64,000 nt of DNA, taken from the NCBI RefSeq assembly GCF_011734195.1, contig NZ_JAANTH010000001.1:682001-746000 (forward strand), read 5' to 3'. This DNA is from Halobacterium sp. R2-5 (GTDB taxonomy: Archaea; Halobacteriota; Halobacteria; Halobacteriales; Halobacteriaceae). Position numbers and translations under genes: made by a program. This document shows, piece by piece, positions 7,752-16,823 of this stretch. Numbering within the stretch: the first letter of the stretch is position 1; the number at the start of each line of letters is the position of its first letter. The notes beneath the pieces were generated by a model. It did not search any database. It had not been told where the DNA came from and saw only the letters and a list, made by a program, of their open reading frames with translations.

Positions 7752-8324
7752 TCAGGCGACGAACAGCACGCCCTCGAAGAGCGCGATGGTGACGAGGAGC
7801 CGGCCGACGCCGCCCGCGAACGTCGCGAGCGCGAACCGCCGGTGGTCCTTCTCGACGACGGAGAACGCGTACAGGGAGATGGTGTCCGGGAAGAACGGTA
7901 CCGACAGCGCGACCGCCATCCCGTAGTAGCCGTACGTCTGGACGAGTTCGACCATGCGAGACTTCGACCACTCGACGGGCTCGAAGCCGAGCCGCCGGAG
8001 CGCGCGCACGACGACCCCGGAGTGGCTGGCGCCGTGGCCGATAGACAACGCGATGACGCTCCCGATGGCCTTCCCGCCCGCACTCACTGCGACGACGAGC
8101 GCGACGAGCAGCGGGCCGGGGAGGCCGAGCCCGAGCGTGACCGCGCCCCCGCAGACGTAGCCGGCGGGACAGAGCACGACTTCGCTGGGCAGCGGGAGGA
8201 CGAACGCGATGAGGAACGAGTAGACGAAGATGATGACGAGTCCCGGCCACCCGGTGGCGGCGCGGACGGCCGACTCGATGGCGCCGAGGTCCGTGGAGAG
8301 CGCGAGGGCTGCGGACGGGAGCAC
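7752..8324 (-). CDS. VTT/DedA-like (SNARE-associated) membrane protein
   Basis: A 190-residue integral membrane protein of the VTT/YqaA type. It has a hydrophobic N-terminal region (LVIIFVYSFLIAFVLPLPSE) with the family-typical reentrant P-x-P-S-E motif. A glycine-rich segment follows (AVSAGGKAIGSVIALSIGHG), and the C-terminal membrane helices contain VPFFPDTISLYAFS. These proteins are linked to lipid scrambling or transport in other systems; the substrate here is unknown. Start is the GTG at 8322-8324, which places the first membrane segment correctly. It follows mfnA on the same strand with 26 bp between. Confidence 0.85.
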   Translation of the reverse strand: MLPSAALALSTDLGAIESAVRAATGWPGLVIIFVYSFLIAFVLPLPSEVVLCPAGYVCGGAVTLGLGLPGPLLVALVVAVSAGGKAIGSVIALSIGHGASHSGVVVRALRRLGFEPVEWSKSRMVELVQTYGYYGMAVALSVPFFPDTISLYAFSVVEKDHRRFALATFAGGVGRLLVTIALFEGVLFVA

Positions 8325-8350
8325 TACCTGTGTGGTGAACAGCCCCGGGG

Positions 8351-9421
8351 CTAAGTTCTACCGGCAGCGGAGAGGTCCGCGAGGAAGTCCTCGAGCATCC
8401 CGCGGGTGACGTGGGGCATGCAGACGACGCGGAGTTCGCCGGACGCGGTGCGGGAGATGCGCCAGCCGTCGTTGCGGAGCGACTCGAACTCGTCGTCCGG
8501 GACGTCGGCGGCGACGAGCGGCAGCACGGGGTCGACGACGTCGTAGCCGCGCGCGTCGAGTTCGGCGGCGAGGTAGTCGGCGTTGGCCTGTGAGCGCTCG
8601 TACTGGTCGCGGTAGCCGTCTGGCCAGAGCGCGTCGAGGGCGGCGTGCGTGCCGGCGACGCCCGCGCCCGAGCGCGTCCCGCCGAGCGTGGGTTGCGCGT
8701 CGGATTCGAGGTACGGGGTGTCGACGGCGAGCGCGTCCAGCGTCTCGGCGTCCCGCGCGAGGAAGCCGCCCGCGGGAATCGGCGCCTGCCCCATCTTGTG
8801 TGGGTCGACGGTCATCGTGTCCACGGGGGCGTCCGCGAAACTCCAGTCGCGGTCGGTGAACGGGAGCACGAACCCGCCCCAGGCGGCGTCGACGTGGAGG
8901 CGCGCGTCGACGCCGGCGGCGACCTCGCCGAGTTCGGGAATCGGGTCGACGCGGCCGTACTCCGTGGTGCCGGCGACGCCGACGACGAGCGCGGTGTCGT
9001 CGTCCGCGAGGTCGGCGACGGCGGCGACGTCCGCGCGGTGGTCGTCGCCGGTGGGCGCGAGTCGCAACTCGACGTCGAGGACGCCGGCGGCCTTCTGGAA
9101 GCTGAAGTGCGCGCTCTCGGGCGCGACGACGTTCACGTCGCCGTCGGCGAGGTTGCGCGCGGCCCGGACCGCCTGAATGTTGGCTTCGGTGCCGCCGGAG
9201 CCGACGTAGCCGTGGGGGTCATCGAGGCCGACGACGTCGCCGAGCGTCTCGACTGCTTCGGCTTCAAGGTCCGAGACGGCGGGGTAGGTCGCGGGGTCAC
9301 CGGGGTTGTCCGCGAGGAACGCCACGGCGGCCTCCCGGGCGGCGGGGTGGGGCTCCGTGCACATCGAGGAGAGCACGCGGTCGAACTCCTGCGGGGCGGG
9401 CGTCGCTGCCGCGCGATTCAT
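8351..9421 (-). CDS. mfnA: tyrosine/aspartate decarboxylase, MfnA family
   Basis: A PLP-dependent group II decarboxylase of 356 residues. The Schiff-base lysine is in [11 protein letters not shown] (Lys about 209). HVDAAWGG at about 176-183 holds the aspartate that binds the pyridine nitrogen, and [11 protein letters not shown] at about 75-85 contacts the phosphate. Archaeal MfnA decarboxylates tyrosine (methanofuran pathway) or aspartate to beta-alanine for coenzyme A. Haloarchaea make no methanofuran, so L-aspartate 1-decarboxylase activity is the likelier role here; that is inference. Start ATG at 9419-9421. Confidence 0.92.
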   Translation of the reverse strand: MNRAAATPAPQEFDRVLSSMCTEPHPAAREAAVAFLADNPGDPATYPAVSDLEAEAVETLGDVVGLDDPHGYVGSGGTEANIQAVRAARNLADGDVNVVAPESAHFSFQKAAGVLDVELRLAPTGDDHRADVAAVADLADDDTALVVGVAGTTEYGRVDPIPELGEVAAGVDARLHVDAAWGGFVLPFTDRDWSFADAPVDTMTVDPHKMGQAPIPAGGFLARDAETLDALAVDTPYLESDAQPTLGGTRSGAGVAGTHAALDALWPDGYRDQYERSQANADYLAAELDARGYDVVDPVLPLVAADVPDDEFESLRNDGWRISRTASGELRVVCMPHVTRGMLEDFLADLSAAGRT

Positions 9422-9458
9422 ACGGCCAGCGAGGCCGACCAGCGGTTTAGCGGTTGCG

Positions 9459-10694
9459 CTATTCCGTGAGGTAGCGGATGCGCTCGGGGACCGGCGGGTG
9501 CTGGTAGTGGAACGTCTCGTACAGGGGGTGCGGGAAGGGGTTGCCGAGGTTCTCGCTGGTGAGCGCGGCGAGCGCGCCCGCGAGCGGCTGGCCGTCGTCC
9601 ATCACGTCGACGGCGAACGCGTCGGCCTCGCGCTCGTTCGCGAGCCAGAGCCTGTTCGAGATGGGTTCGGCGAACTGGCTCACGGGCTCGACCCACAGCG
9701 CCGCGAGCAGCAGGCCCGCCGCCGGCACTTCGGGCGCGCCGAACATCGCGTACAGCCACGACGACTCCACGAGGAACTGCGCGACGAACAGCAGAATGCC
9801 GACCTGCACGACGCTAGCGGCCATCCCCTGCCAGATGTGCCCCTTCTTCCAGTGCGCGAGCTCGTGGGCGAGCACGCTCTGGAGCTCCGTCTCGTCGAGC
9901 TGGTCGACGAGCGTGTCGAAGAGCACGACGCGCTTGGTCGCGCCGAACCCCGTGAAGAACGCGTTCGAGTGGCCCGACCGGGAGCTCGCGTTCATCACGT
10001 AGACGTCGTCGCAGGTGAACCCGGCGCGCTCGAAGACGTCGTCGACCGCGTCGCGCAGACTGGAGTCCTCGACGGGCTCGAAGTCGTAGAACAGCGGCAG
10101 GAACACGCGCGGGACGACGACCTGCGTGGCGAGCAGGAAGACGGCGACGACACCCGTGGCGGCGAGCCACCACCACTCGGGGAACGCCTCGACGACGAAC
10201 AGCACGGCGGCGCCGAGCGCGGCGACGAGCACGACCGCGAACGCGGTGCTGACGAGCTTGTCGCGGACGAACAGTCCGGGAGACTGCTCGTTGAACCCGA
10301 ACGCGTCCTCGACGGCGAACGTCTCGAAGGCGTCGAACGGCACGCGGAGCGCCTGCATCGCGAGCGCGGCGCCGACGAACACGGCGACGCCCGCGAGCAG
10401 GTCGTTCCCGACTGTGTCGTAGGCCGCGGCGACGGCGTCGCCGAACAGACCCGTGTACAGCACGAGGAGGACGACGCCGAGCACGACGACGCTCTGCAGC
10501 TGGCTGGCGGCGGTCGTCAGCCGGTGGTAGTCGAGCAGCCGGTCGGGGTCGTCGACGCCGACGGTGTCGGCCAGCCACCCCGTGCGCTCGCGGACGGTCC
10601 GGTCGGCGTGCCGGACGTTCAAGGCGGCGAGCGCGACGAAGAAGCCGGTCGACCCGGCGACTAGCAGGAGGAAGACGGCGTGGTACGCGAGCAT
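9459..10694 (-). CDS. M48-family membrane zinc metalloprotease (Ste24-like)
   Basis: The 411-residue protein has about six membrane helices and the M48 zinc motif [10 protein letters not shown] (His277, Glu278, His281). The third ligand is probably in [12 protein letters not shown] at about 350. [12 protein letters not shown] upstream is the substrate-groove strand characteristic of Ste24/CAAX proteases, and the N-terminal long helices fit Ste24 better than the shorter HtpX. The active site faces the cytosolic side in relatives. It lies between mfnA and ppsA on the same strand; no functional link is evident. Confidence 0.92.
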   Translation of the reverse strand: MLAYHAVFLLLVAGSTGFFVALAALNVRHADRTVRERTGWLADTVGVDDPDRLLDYHRLTTAASQLQSVVVLGVVLLVLYTGLFGDAVAAAYDTVGNDLLAGVAVFVGAALAMQALRVPFDAFETFAVEDAFGFNEQSPGLFVRDKLVSTAFAVVLVAALGAAVLFVVEAFPEWWWLAATGVVAVFLLATQVVVPRVFLPLFYDFEPVEDSSLRDAVDDVFERAGFTCDDVYVMNASSRSGHSNAFFTGFGATKRVVLFDTLVDQLDETELQSVLAHELAHWKKGHIWQGMAASVVQVGILLFVAQFLVESSWLYAMFGAPEVPAAGLLLAALWVEPVSQFAEPISNRLWLANEREADAFAVDVMDDGQPLAGALAALTSENLGNPFPHPLYETFHYQHPPVPERIRYLTE

Positions 10695-10760
10695 GCGCGG
10701 CGATAGGAACTAGTCGGTGAAAACGGCTTTCGTGTCGGCGAACGGACGGCCGGGGGTCCG

Positions 10761-13010
10761 TCAGTCCCGGGCGGAGTCGAGGATGAGGCGCTGTTCGACG
10801 CGCTTGACCTCGTGCTGGACGTCCCGGACTGCGTCGATGTTCGCGGAGATCGAGGAGATGCCGGTCTCCACGAGGAAGTCAACCATGTCGGGCTTCGAGC
10901 CGGCCTGCCCGCAGATGCTGGTGGCGATGTCGTGCTCGCGGCAGGACTCGATGGCGGTCTCGATGAGCCGCAGCACGGACGGGTGGAGTTCGTCGAAGCG
11001 GTCCGCGACGTTGCCGTTGTTCCGGTCGACGGCGAGCACGTACTGCGTGAGGTCGTTCGTGCCGAACGACGCGAAGTCGATGCCCTCGGCGGCCATCTCG
11101 TCGACGGTCAGCGCCGCGGACGGCGTCTCCACCATCACGCCCCACTGGCGCTTCTCCGTGTCGATGCCGGCGTCGACCATGAGCTGGCGGGCCCGGCGGA
11201 CGTCGTCGGCGTCGTTCACGAGCGGGAACATGATCTCGACGTTGTCGTAGCCCATCTCGTAGAGCTCGCGGAACGCCGTGAGCTCGTGCTGGAAGACGTC
11301 CGGCCGGTCGAGGCTGCGGCGGATGCCCCGGTACCCCATCATGGGGTTGTGCTCGTGGGGCTCGTCGTTGCCGCCCTCGAGCTGGCGGAACTCGTCGGTC
11401 GGCGCGTCGAGCGTGCGCACGCGGACGGGCCGCGGGTAGAACTCCTCGGCGACGCCGCGGATGCCCGACACGAGCTCGTCGACGTAGGCGTCCTCGCCGT
11501 GGTCCTCGATGTAGCGCTCGGGCGTCTTGTTCGTCGAGAGGATCATGTGCTCCATGCGGAGCAGACCGACGCCGTCGGCGCCCGTGGCGGCCGCGCGCTC
11601 GGCGGCTTCCGGGATGGAGACGTTGACTTTCACTTCGGTCGCGGTCATCGGCTTCACGGGCGTCGTCGGCCGGGCCTCCTCGATGGGGTCGCGCTCGGAC
11701 TCGGGCTCCGAGCGCCCCTCGGTGATGGTGCCGCGGTCGCCGTCGAGCGTGACGATCTGGTCGTCGTTGAGCACGTCCGTGGCGTTCGTCGCGCCGACGA
11801 CCGCGGGACAGCCGAGCTCGCGGGAGACGATGGCGGCGTGACTGGTCATCCCGCCCTCGTCGGTGACGATGCCGGCGGCGCGCTTCATCGCGGGCACCAT
11901 GTCCGGCGTCGTCATCGCGGTGACGATGATGTCGCCCTCGCCGACCTTGTCGAGCTGGTCGAGTTTCGTGACGACGCGAGCCGGGCCGGACGCGATGCCG
12001 GGGCTGGCGCCGAGGCCGTTCACGAGCTCCTCGCCGGTGTCGTCGCTTTCGGTCATCTCGGTGTCTTCGTCGATGGTCGTGATGGGACGGGACTGGAGCA
12101 TGTAGACGTCGCCGTCCACCATCGCCCACTCCACGTCCTGCGGTTCTCCGTAGTGGTCCTCGACGCGCTCGCCGATCTTCACGAGCTCCAGAATCTCCTC
12201 GTCGGAGAGCACGCGCTGCTCGCGTTTCTCCTCGGGGACCTCGCGCTCGACGGTCTCGCCGGTCTCCTCGTCGCGGACGCACATCACCTTCTTGTCCGCG
12301 ACCGACACCGACTCGACGCTGCCGGTGTCGCGGTCGACGTGGTAGTTGTCCGGGGAGACGGAGCCCGAGACGACCGCTTCGCCGAGCCCCCACGCGGCCT
12401 CGATGATGGCCTCGTGGGCGCCCGTCGACGGGTGGCTCGTGAACATCACGCCGGACTTCTCGGCGTCGACCATCTTCTGGACGACCACCGCGATGTCGAC
12501 CTTGCGGTGTTCGAAGCCCTGCTCCTCGCGGTAGTAGATGGCGCGCTGCGTGAACAGCGACGCCCAGCAGCGCTTCACGCGGTCGATGAGGTCATCGCGG
12601 GTGATGTTGAGGAACGTCTCCTGTTGGCCCGCGAAGCTCGCGTCCGGGAGGTCCTCGGCGGTCGCCGACGACCGCACGGCGACCGACGCCTGCCCGTCGT
12701 CTAAGTCGTCGTACGACGAGAGGATGTCCTCGCGGATGTGTTCGGGCAGTTCGGTGTTCAGGATGATGTCCTTGGCCGCGGCTTCGGCGTCCGCGAGCGC
12801 GCCGGAGTCCTCGGGGTCGACGTTCACTGCGTCGAACAGTTCGTCGTCGATGTCTGCGTCCTCGATGAACGAGCGGTACGTACCGGCGGTCACGACGAAC
12901 CCCGGTGGGACGGGCAGCCCGGCGTCGGTCAACTCGCCGAGTGACGCGCCCTTGCCGCCGACACTGTCGATGTCGTCGGCCCGTATGTCCTCCAGCCAGC
13001 GTACAGCCAT
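10761..13010 (-). CDS. ppsA: phosphoenolpyruvate synthase
   Basis: Makes PEP from pyruvate with ATP going to AMP and phosphate, the gluconeogenic counterpart of pyruvate kinase. The 749 residues have an N-terminal ATP-grasp domain (SVGGKGASLGELTDAGLPVP), a swivelling phosphohistidine domain with GGMTSHAAIVSREL (His391), and a C-terminal TIM barrel with SICGQAGSKPD. Length is normal for the family. An upstream ATG at 13094 would add 28 unconserved residues; the ATG at 13008-13010 gives the standard MAVRWLEDI start. A TrmB-like element lies 67-82 nt upstream. Confidence 0.97.
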   Translation of the reverse strand: MAVRWLEDIRADDIDSVGGKGASLGELTDAGLPVPPGFVVTAGTYRSFIEDADIDDELFDAVNVDPEDSGALADAEAAAKDIILNTELPEHIREDILSSYDDLDDGQASVAVRSSATAEDLPDASFAGQQETFLNITRDDLIDRVKRCWASLFTQRAIYYREEQGFEHRKVDIAVVVQKMVDAEKSGVMFTSHPSTGAHEAIIEAAWGLGEAVVSGSVSPDNYHVDRDTGSVESVSVADKKVMCVRDEETGETVEREVPEEKREQRVLSDEEILELVKIGERVEDHYGEPQDVEWAMVDGDVYMLQSRPITTIDEDTEMTESDDTGEELVNGLGASPGIASGPARVVTKLDQLDKVGEGDIIVTAMTTPDMVPAMKRAAGIVTDEGGMTSHAAIVSRELGCPAVVGATNATDVLNDDQIVTLDGDRGTITEGRSEPESERDPIEEARPTTPVKPMTATEVKVNVSIPEAAERAAATGADGVGLLRMEHMILSTNKTPERYIEDHGEDAYVDELVSGIRGVAEEFYPRPVRVRTLDAPTDEFRQLEGGNDEPHEHNPMMGYRGIRRSLDRPDVFQHELTAFRELYEMGYDNVEIMFPLVNDADDVRRARQLMVDAGIDTEKRQWGVMVETPSAALTVDEMAAEGIDFASFGTNDLTQYVLAVDRNNGNVADRFDELHPSVLRLIETAIESCREHDIATSICGQAGSKPDMVDFLVETGISSISANIDAVRDVQHEVKRVEQRLILDSARD

Positions 13011-13076
13011 GTGGCAGGTAGATAGACCAGAACCGTCCATAAGAAGATTGCGAACGTCCCAGTCGCAATAATTACG

Positions 13077-13092
13077 AACTCGGAAGCGAGTC
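13077..13092 (-). promoter_or_regulatory. TrmB-like operator upstream of ppsA
   Basis: ACTC-N6-GAGT (ACTCGGAAGCGAGT, 13078-13091) has the same core and spacing as the site before pyk but lacks the outer T/A pair. It is 67-82 nt before the ppsA ATG. AT-rich TATA candidates (TAATTATTG near 13067-13075, TTCTTATGG near 13040) lie between it and the gene. An operator upstream of TATA is the layout reported for TrmB-activated genes. Confidence 0.6.
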
Positions 13093-13191
13093 ATCTTTCC
13101 CGTGACCCGAGGCGGTTTCGAGCGCTTCGACGCCCGCTCGCGAGTGGCGGCCGGCGGAGGATTTTAGCCGGCGGCTCGTCTCCACCCGGGC

Positions 13192-13620
13192 ATGGACGCG
13201 AAACGCGCAGCCGTTCACGCGGGGAAGTACTTCCTGTTCACGTCCGCGTTCGCTATCGTCGGCCTCGGTCTCGTCGCGGCGGGCGTCGCGCTCGGGGGCG
13301 TCGAGGCGTGGGACATCCTCTCGGCGAACTCGAACGCCACCGGACAGGCGCTGTCGGCGGCCGCGCCCGGCATCGCGCTGGCCGTTCTCGGACTACTCGT
13401 CTACCGGTTCGGGAAGGCGTGGTCGCTGTACAAGACGCTCACGGCCGCCAACGAGGACGCGCTCTCGGAGACGTTCGACACCCAGCGCGTCAAGAGCGAC
13501 ATCGTGAGCGTGCTCGACGACCGCCTCGCGGACATGCAGAACGACCTCCAGTCCGTGAACCGCGAGATCCGGAAGCTCAAGGACGACGACTCGTTCGACT
13601 TCTCCGAGCAGAAGAACTAG
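13192..13620 (+). CDS. membrane protein with C-terminal coiled coil, unknown function
   Basis: A 142-residue protein with two membrane helices: about 13-35 (YFLFTSAFAIVGLGLVAAGV) and about 57-75 (APGIALAVLGLLVYRF). A cytosolic helical tail (about 78-142) has heptad-like spacing (VLDDRLADMQNDLQSVNREI). I do not recognise the family. It is divergent from ppsA, and its stop overlaps the stop of the PhzF gene on the other strand by 4 bp. Confidence 0.8.
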   Translation: MDAKRAAVHAGKYFLFTSAFAIVGLGLVAAGVALGGVEAWDILSANSNATGQALSAAAPGIALAVLGLLVYRFGKAWSLYKTLTAANEDALSETFDTQRVKSDIVSVLDDRLADMQNDLQSVNREIRKLKDDDSFDFSEQKN

Positions 13621-14525
13621 GCTTCGAGAATGTCGTCCTCGTCGGTCGGCGGCACCTGTAGCGCCCCGTCGAGTGTCTCGACGGCCGTGCCGCCGACTCT
13701 CGGCGCGTCCCCGTTCTGCACGCGCACCCGGACGCGGCCCGGTCTGTCGACGAAGTGGCCCTGCTCGAAGGTCATCTCGTCGGCGATGTCGCCGCCGAAC
13801 GCGCCGTAGTGTTCGAGGTACGCGCCCGTCGCGCCGCTCGCGGTCCCCGTCACCGGGTCCTCCTTGATGCCGGCGCTCGGCACCCACGCGCGTCCGTGGA
13901 GCGTCGAGTCGCCGTCCAGCGTGTCGAACGAGAACGCGTACACGCCGCGGGCGTCGACGGCTTCGGAGAGCGCGACGAGCTCGTCGAAGTCCGGGCTCGC
14001 GTCGCCCAAATCCGAGAGGTAGGTGACGGGCGCGACGAGGAACGGCAGCCCCGTCGAGGACACCGCCAGCGGCAGGTCGTCGCTCGCGCCGCGGAGAGCC
14101 TCCTCCGCTAACCCGGTGGCGGCCGCGACGCGCTCGTAGCTCACGTCCACCTCGCGAATCTCCGGCGGGTTCTGCGTCATCCAGACGGTGCCGTCGTCCT
14201 CGACCTCGATGTCGAGGTCGCCGACGTTCGTCTCCAGTGTGTGCTCGCCCGCGTCGATGGCGCCGTCCGCGAACAGGTGCGCGTGGGTCGCGATGGTCGC
14301 GTGCCCGCAGAGGTCGACCTCCTCCTCCGGCGTGAAGTACCGGACCCGGCGGTCGGCGGTCTCGCTCTCCCGGACGAACGCCGTCTCGCTCGCGCCGAGC
14401 TCGTCGGCGATCGCCTGCATCTGGCCGTCGGTCAGGTCGTCGGCGGCCGGTACCACGCCGGCCGCGTTCCCCGCGCACGGCTCGTCCGTGAACGCGTCCA
14501 CGAGGAGGGCTCGCGTCTCAGTCAT
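13617..14525 (-). CDS. PhzF-family isomerase-like protein
   Basis: The 302 residues have the two-lobed diaminopimelate-epimerase-like fold of the PhzF family. The N-terminal motif FTDEPCAGNAAGVV, DELGASETAFV with the family's conserved glutamate, and LCGHATIATHAH are visible. The second lobe includes DPVTGTASGATGAYL. PhzF proteins catalyse isomerisation of a trans-dihydro-anthranilate type substrate in phenazine makers. No phenazine genes are present here and the physiological substrate is unknown. Tail-to-tail overlap of 4 bp with the upstream membrane protein gene. Confidence 0.92.
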   Translation of the reverse strand: MTETRALLVDAFTDEPCAGNAAGVVPAADDLTDGQMQAIADELGASETAFVRESETADRRVRYFTPEEEVDLCGHATIATHAHLFADGAIDAGEHTLETNVGDLDIEVEDDGTVWMTQNPPEIREVDVSYERVAAATGLAEEALRGASDDLPLAVSSTGLPFLVAPVTYLSDLGDASPDFDELVALSEAVDARGVYAFSFDTLDGDSTLHGRAWVPSAGIKEDPVTGTASGATGAYLEHYGAFGGDIADEMTFEQGHFVDRPGRVRVRVQNGDAPRVGGTAVETLDGALQVPPTDEDDILEA

Positions 14526-14567
14526 GGTCGCGGCTTCTCGCTCCCGCGTGTTGCGTGTTTTCCTTCC

Positions 14568-15947
14568 CTACCCGAGCCAGCCCGCGAGGTCCGCGACGAC
14601 CGCCTCGGCGACGCTTCCCGGGCGGAAGTACTCGTTCGGGTTCGGGTCGCCTTCGCCCGGGACGAACAGGTGGTTCAGGTCGTCGTACAGCCGCGTGTGT
14701 TCCTCGCCGAGCGCGTCCTCCCACGCGGGGAAGTCCTCGGTCGGGCTGACCTGGTAGTCGCGGCCGCCCTGTAGCGCGTACGCCTCGGCGTCCAGCCCGG
14801 TCGCCGTCGCCACCGGGTCGTAGTCGGCGACGTCCCGCCAGAACTCGGCGCTCCACGCGAAGCCGCCGTCCCCGTAGTTTCCGGCCGCGAGCCGCTCGGC
14901 GGCCGCCGCCGCGTCCTCGATGCGCTCCCGCTCGGCCTCGGTCACTTCGCCGTCGAGCTCCGCGAGGTAGCGAAGCTGGTCGGGGACGGGTTCGTACAGC
15001 GGCCGCGACGGCGCCGCGAGCAGGAAGGCCGCCGCGTCGCCGTCCCGCTCGGCGACGCGAGGCACGGCGTACCCGCCGAGGCTATGGCCGACGACCGCCG
15101 CACTGCTCACATCGGTCTCCGCGCGCAGCCGGGAGAGCGCGGTCAGCGCGTCGTCGACGACGAGCGCGTCGAAGCCGAGTTCGCTGGTCCCCACGTCGCA
15201 GGCGTACGTGCGCTTGTCGTACCGGAGGACCGCGACGCCCTCGGTCGCCAGCCCCCACGCGAGGTCCTTCAGCGGTTTGTTCGGACCGATGGTCCCGTCG
15301 CGGTCGTTCGGCCCGGAGCCGTGCACGAGCACGACCCCGGTGTCGGCGCCGTCCGTTGGCACGGTGAGCGTCGCCCCGAGGTCGCAGACCGGTGAACTGA
15401 GGGACAGTTCGCGCTCCTCGAACGCGGACTCGTCGGCGTACGCGGGCGGCGAGTACGCCTGCTCCAGGGGGACGAACTGCAGCCCCTCGATTGCGGCGCC
15501 CTCGAAGACCACCTGTACGCAGAGCACGCCCGCCTCGAACTGCGCCTGCACGACCAGCACCTCGTAGCCGCCCGCGGGCTCCCGCGTCACGCCCGAGATA
15601 CCCTCGAAGCGGCCGAGCTCGGCGGTCGTCTGCTCCCAGTCGGACTGCAGGCGGGACGCCGAGTACTGGCTCTGGACGGTCTCCGAGAGCAGCGCGAACG
15701 CCGCCTCGTACTCGCCCGCGCCCAGCGACTGCACGAGCTCGACCGCTCTCTCGCGCTGCGCGACCTCGCTGACGGTCGTCCGCGCAGTCGTGGTCGGCTG
15801 GTCCGTCGCCGTCTCGATCGGCGCGGTCGTCGCCGCGTCGTCGCCGCCACGCGAACAGCCCGCGAGCGCGGCGGCCGCCGCCGTCGCCACGGTCTGGAGG
15901 ACTCGGCGCCGGCGATTCGACGGGGCGTCGTCGGAGGGCGGTGTCAC
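14568..15947 (-). CDS. Tat lipoprotein alpha/beta hydrolase with DUF3887-like domain
   Basis: About 459 residues. The N-terminus has a twin-arginine signal (NRRRRVLQTVATAAAAALAG) and a lipobox ALAGC, so the protein is probably exported folded and lipid-anchored outside. A threonine-rich linker leads to a DUF3887-like domain (about 70-170). An alpha/beta-hydrolase domain follows, with oxyanion region VVLVHGSGPNDRDG and nucleophile elbow VVGHSLGGYAV. Substrate unknown. The frame is open to a GTG at 16017-16019, but codons between the two GTG starts are less GC-biased (AGA, GGT, AAA, GGA, TCA), so I prefer the GTG at 15945-15947. Confidence 0.83.
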   Translation of the reverse strand: MTPPSDDAPSNRRRRVLQTVATAAAAALAGCSRGGDDAATTAPIETATDQPTTTARTTVSEVAQRERAVELVQSLGAGEYEAAFALLSETVQSQYSASRLQSDWEQTTAELGRFEGISGVTREPAGGYEVLVVQAQFEAGVLCVQVVFEGAAIEGLQFVPLEQAYSPPAYADESAFEERELSLSSPVCDLGATLTVPTDGADTGVVLVHGSGPNDRDGTIGPNKPLKDLAWGLATEGVAVLRYDKRTYACDVGTSELGFDALVVDDALTALSRLRAETDVSSAAVVGHSLGGYAVPRVAERDGDAAAFLLAAPSRPLYEPVPDQLRYLAELDGEVTEAERERIEDAAAAAERLAAGNYGDGGFAWSAEFWRDVADYDPVATATGLDAEAYALQGGRDYQVSPTEDFPAWEDALGEEHTRLYDDLNHLFVPGEGDPNPNEYFRPGSVAEAVVADLAGWLG

Positions 15948-16076
15948 GCTTCCCGGTTTACCGACGCCGCGCTTGAAGGTTTCCCGCGTTCTCGCCGGCT
16001 GCACCGCTGACACGTTCACGCGGCCGGGTGCGCCTGTAAACCGTTAAGTAGCGACGCCCGCGACTCCCCACACGCA

Positions 16077-16778
16077 ATGAGCGACCTCCCGGACGATTTC
16101 AAGTGCACTATCACCAACTGGGAGTACATCTACGGTCTCTGTCGCGACGTCAGCGACGACGTCAAGGCCTCCGAGTTCGAGCCCGACGTCGTCGTCGCGC
16201 TCGCCCGCGGCGGCTGGTTCGCGGGCCGGTGTCTCTGTGACTTCCTCGGCCTCGACGACCTCACGAGCCTGAAGATGGAACACTACGTCGGCACCGCCCA
16301 GAAGTCCGGCGAGCCCGAGGTCCGGTACCCGATGCCGGAGGGCTCCGTCGAGGACAAGGACGTCCTCATCATCGACGACATCGCGGACACCGGCGGCTCT
16401 ATCGAGCGCGCCCACGAGTACGTCGACGACCGGGAGGCCAACGAGATCCGCACCGCCACCCTCCAGCTGCTGGGTACCAGCGAGTACGACCCCGACTACG
16501 TCGGCGAGTACCTCGACGAGTGGACGTGGGTCGTCTACCCGTGGAACTTCATCGAGGACATGGTCGACCTCGTCTCCGGCGTCATGGAGAAGGACGGCGA
16601 CGGTCCGTACACCCGCGAGGACATCCAGAACCTCCTCTCGTCGTACCACGACGTCGGCCGCATCGAGATGGAGATCGCCCAGCCCGACCGCCTCGACGAA
16701 GTCTTAGAGGAGATGGTTCGCCGGGACGTGCTCGTGAAGGCCGGCGACGCCGAGTGGAAGCTCCGCGTCGACGCCTGA
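16077..16778 (+). CDS. phosphoribosyltransferase family protein (purine salvage)
   Basis: A 233-residue type-I phosphoribosyltransferase with the PRPP-binding loop VLIIDDIADTGGSI at about residues 96-109. The N-terminal VVVALARGGWFAGR binds pyrophosphate in relatives. A longer C-terminal region resembles a small winged helix (about 175-233). It likely acts on xanthine, guanine or hypoxanthine, but the base cannot be read from sequence. The next gene on the strand is MTA phosphorylase, so salvage of free purine is a coherent theme. A TTAAG element 29-33 nt upstream fits a TATA box. Confidence 0.85.
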   Translation: MSDLPDDFKCTITNWEYIYGLCRDVSDDVKASEFEPDVVVALARGGWFAGRCLCDFLGLDDLTSLKMEHYVGTAQKSGEPEVRYPMPEGSVEDKDVLIIDDIADTGGSIERAHEYVDDREANEIRTATLQLLGTSEYDPDYVGEYLDEWTWVVYPWNFIEDMVDLVSGVMEKDGDGPYTREDIQNLLSSYHDVGRIEMEIAQPDRLDEVLEEMVRRDVLVKAGDAEWKLRVDA

Positions 16779-16823
16779 GCTCCCATCGTTTCGTTTAGGT
16801 GCGTCCGCCGTCCACGTCGTGCC

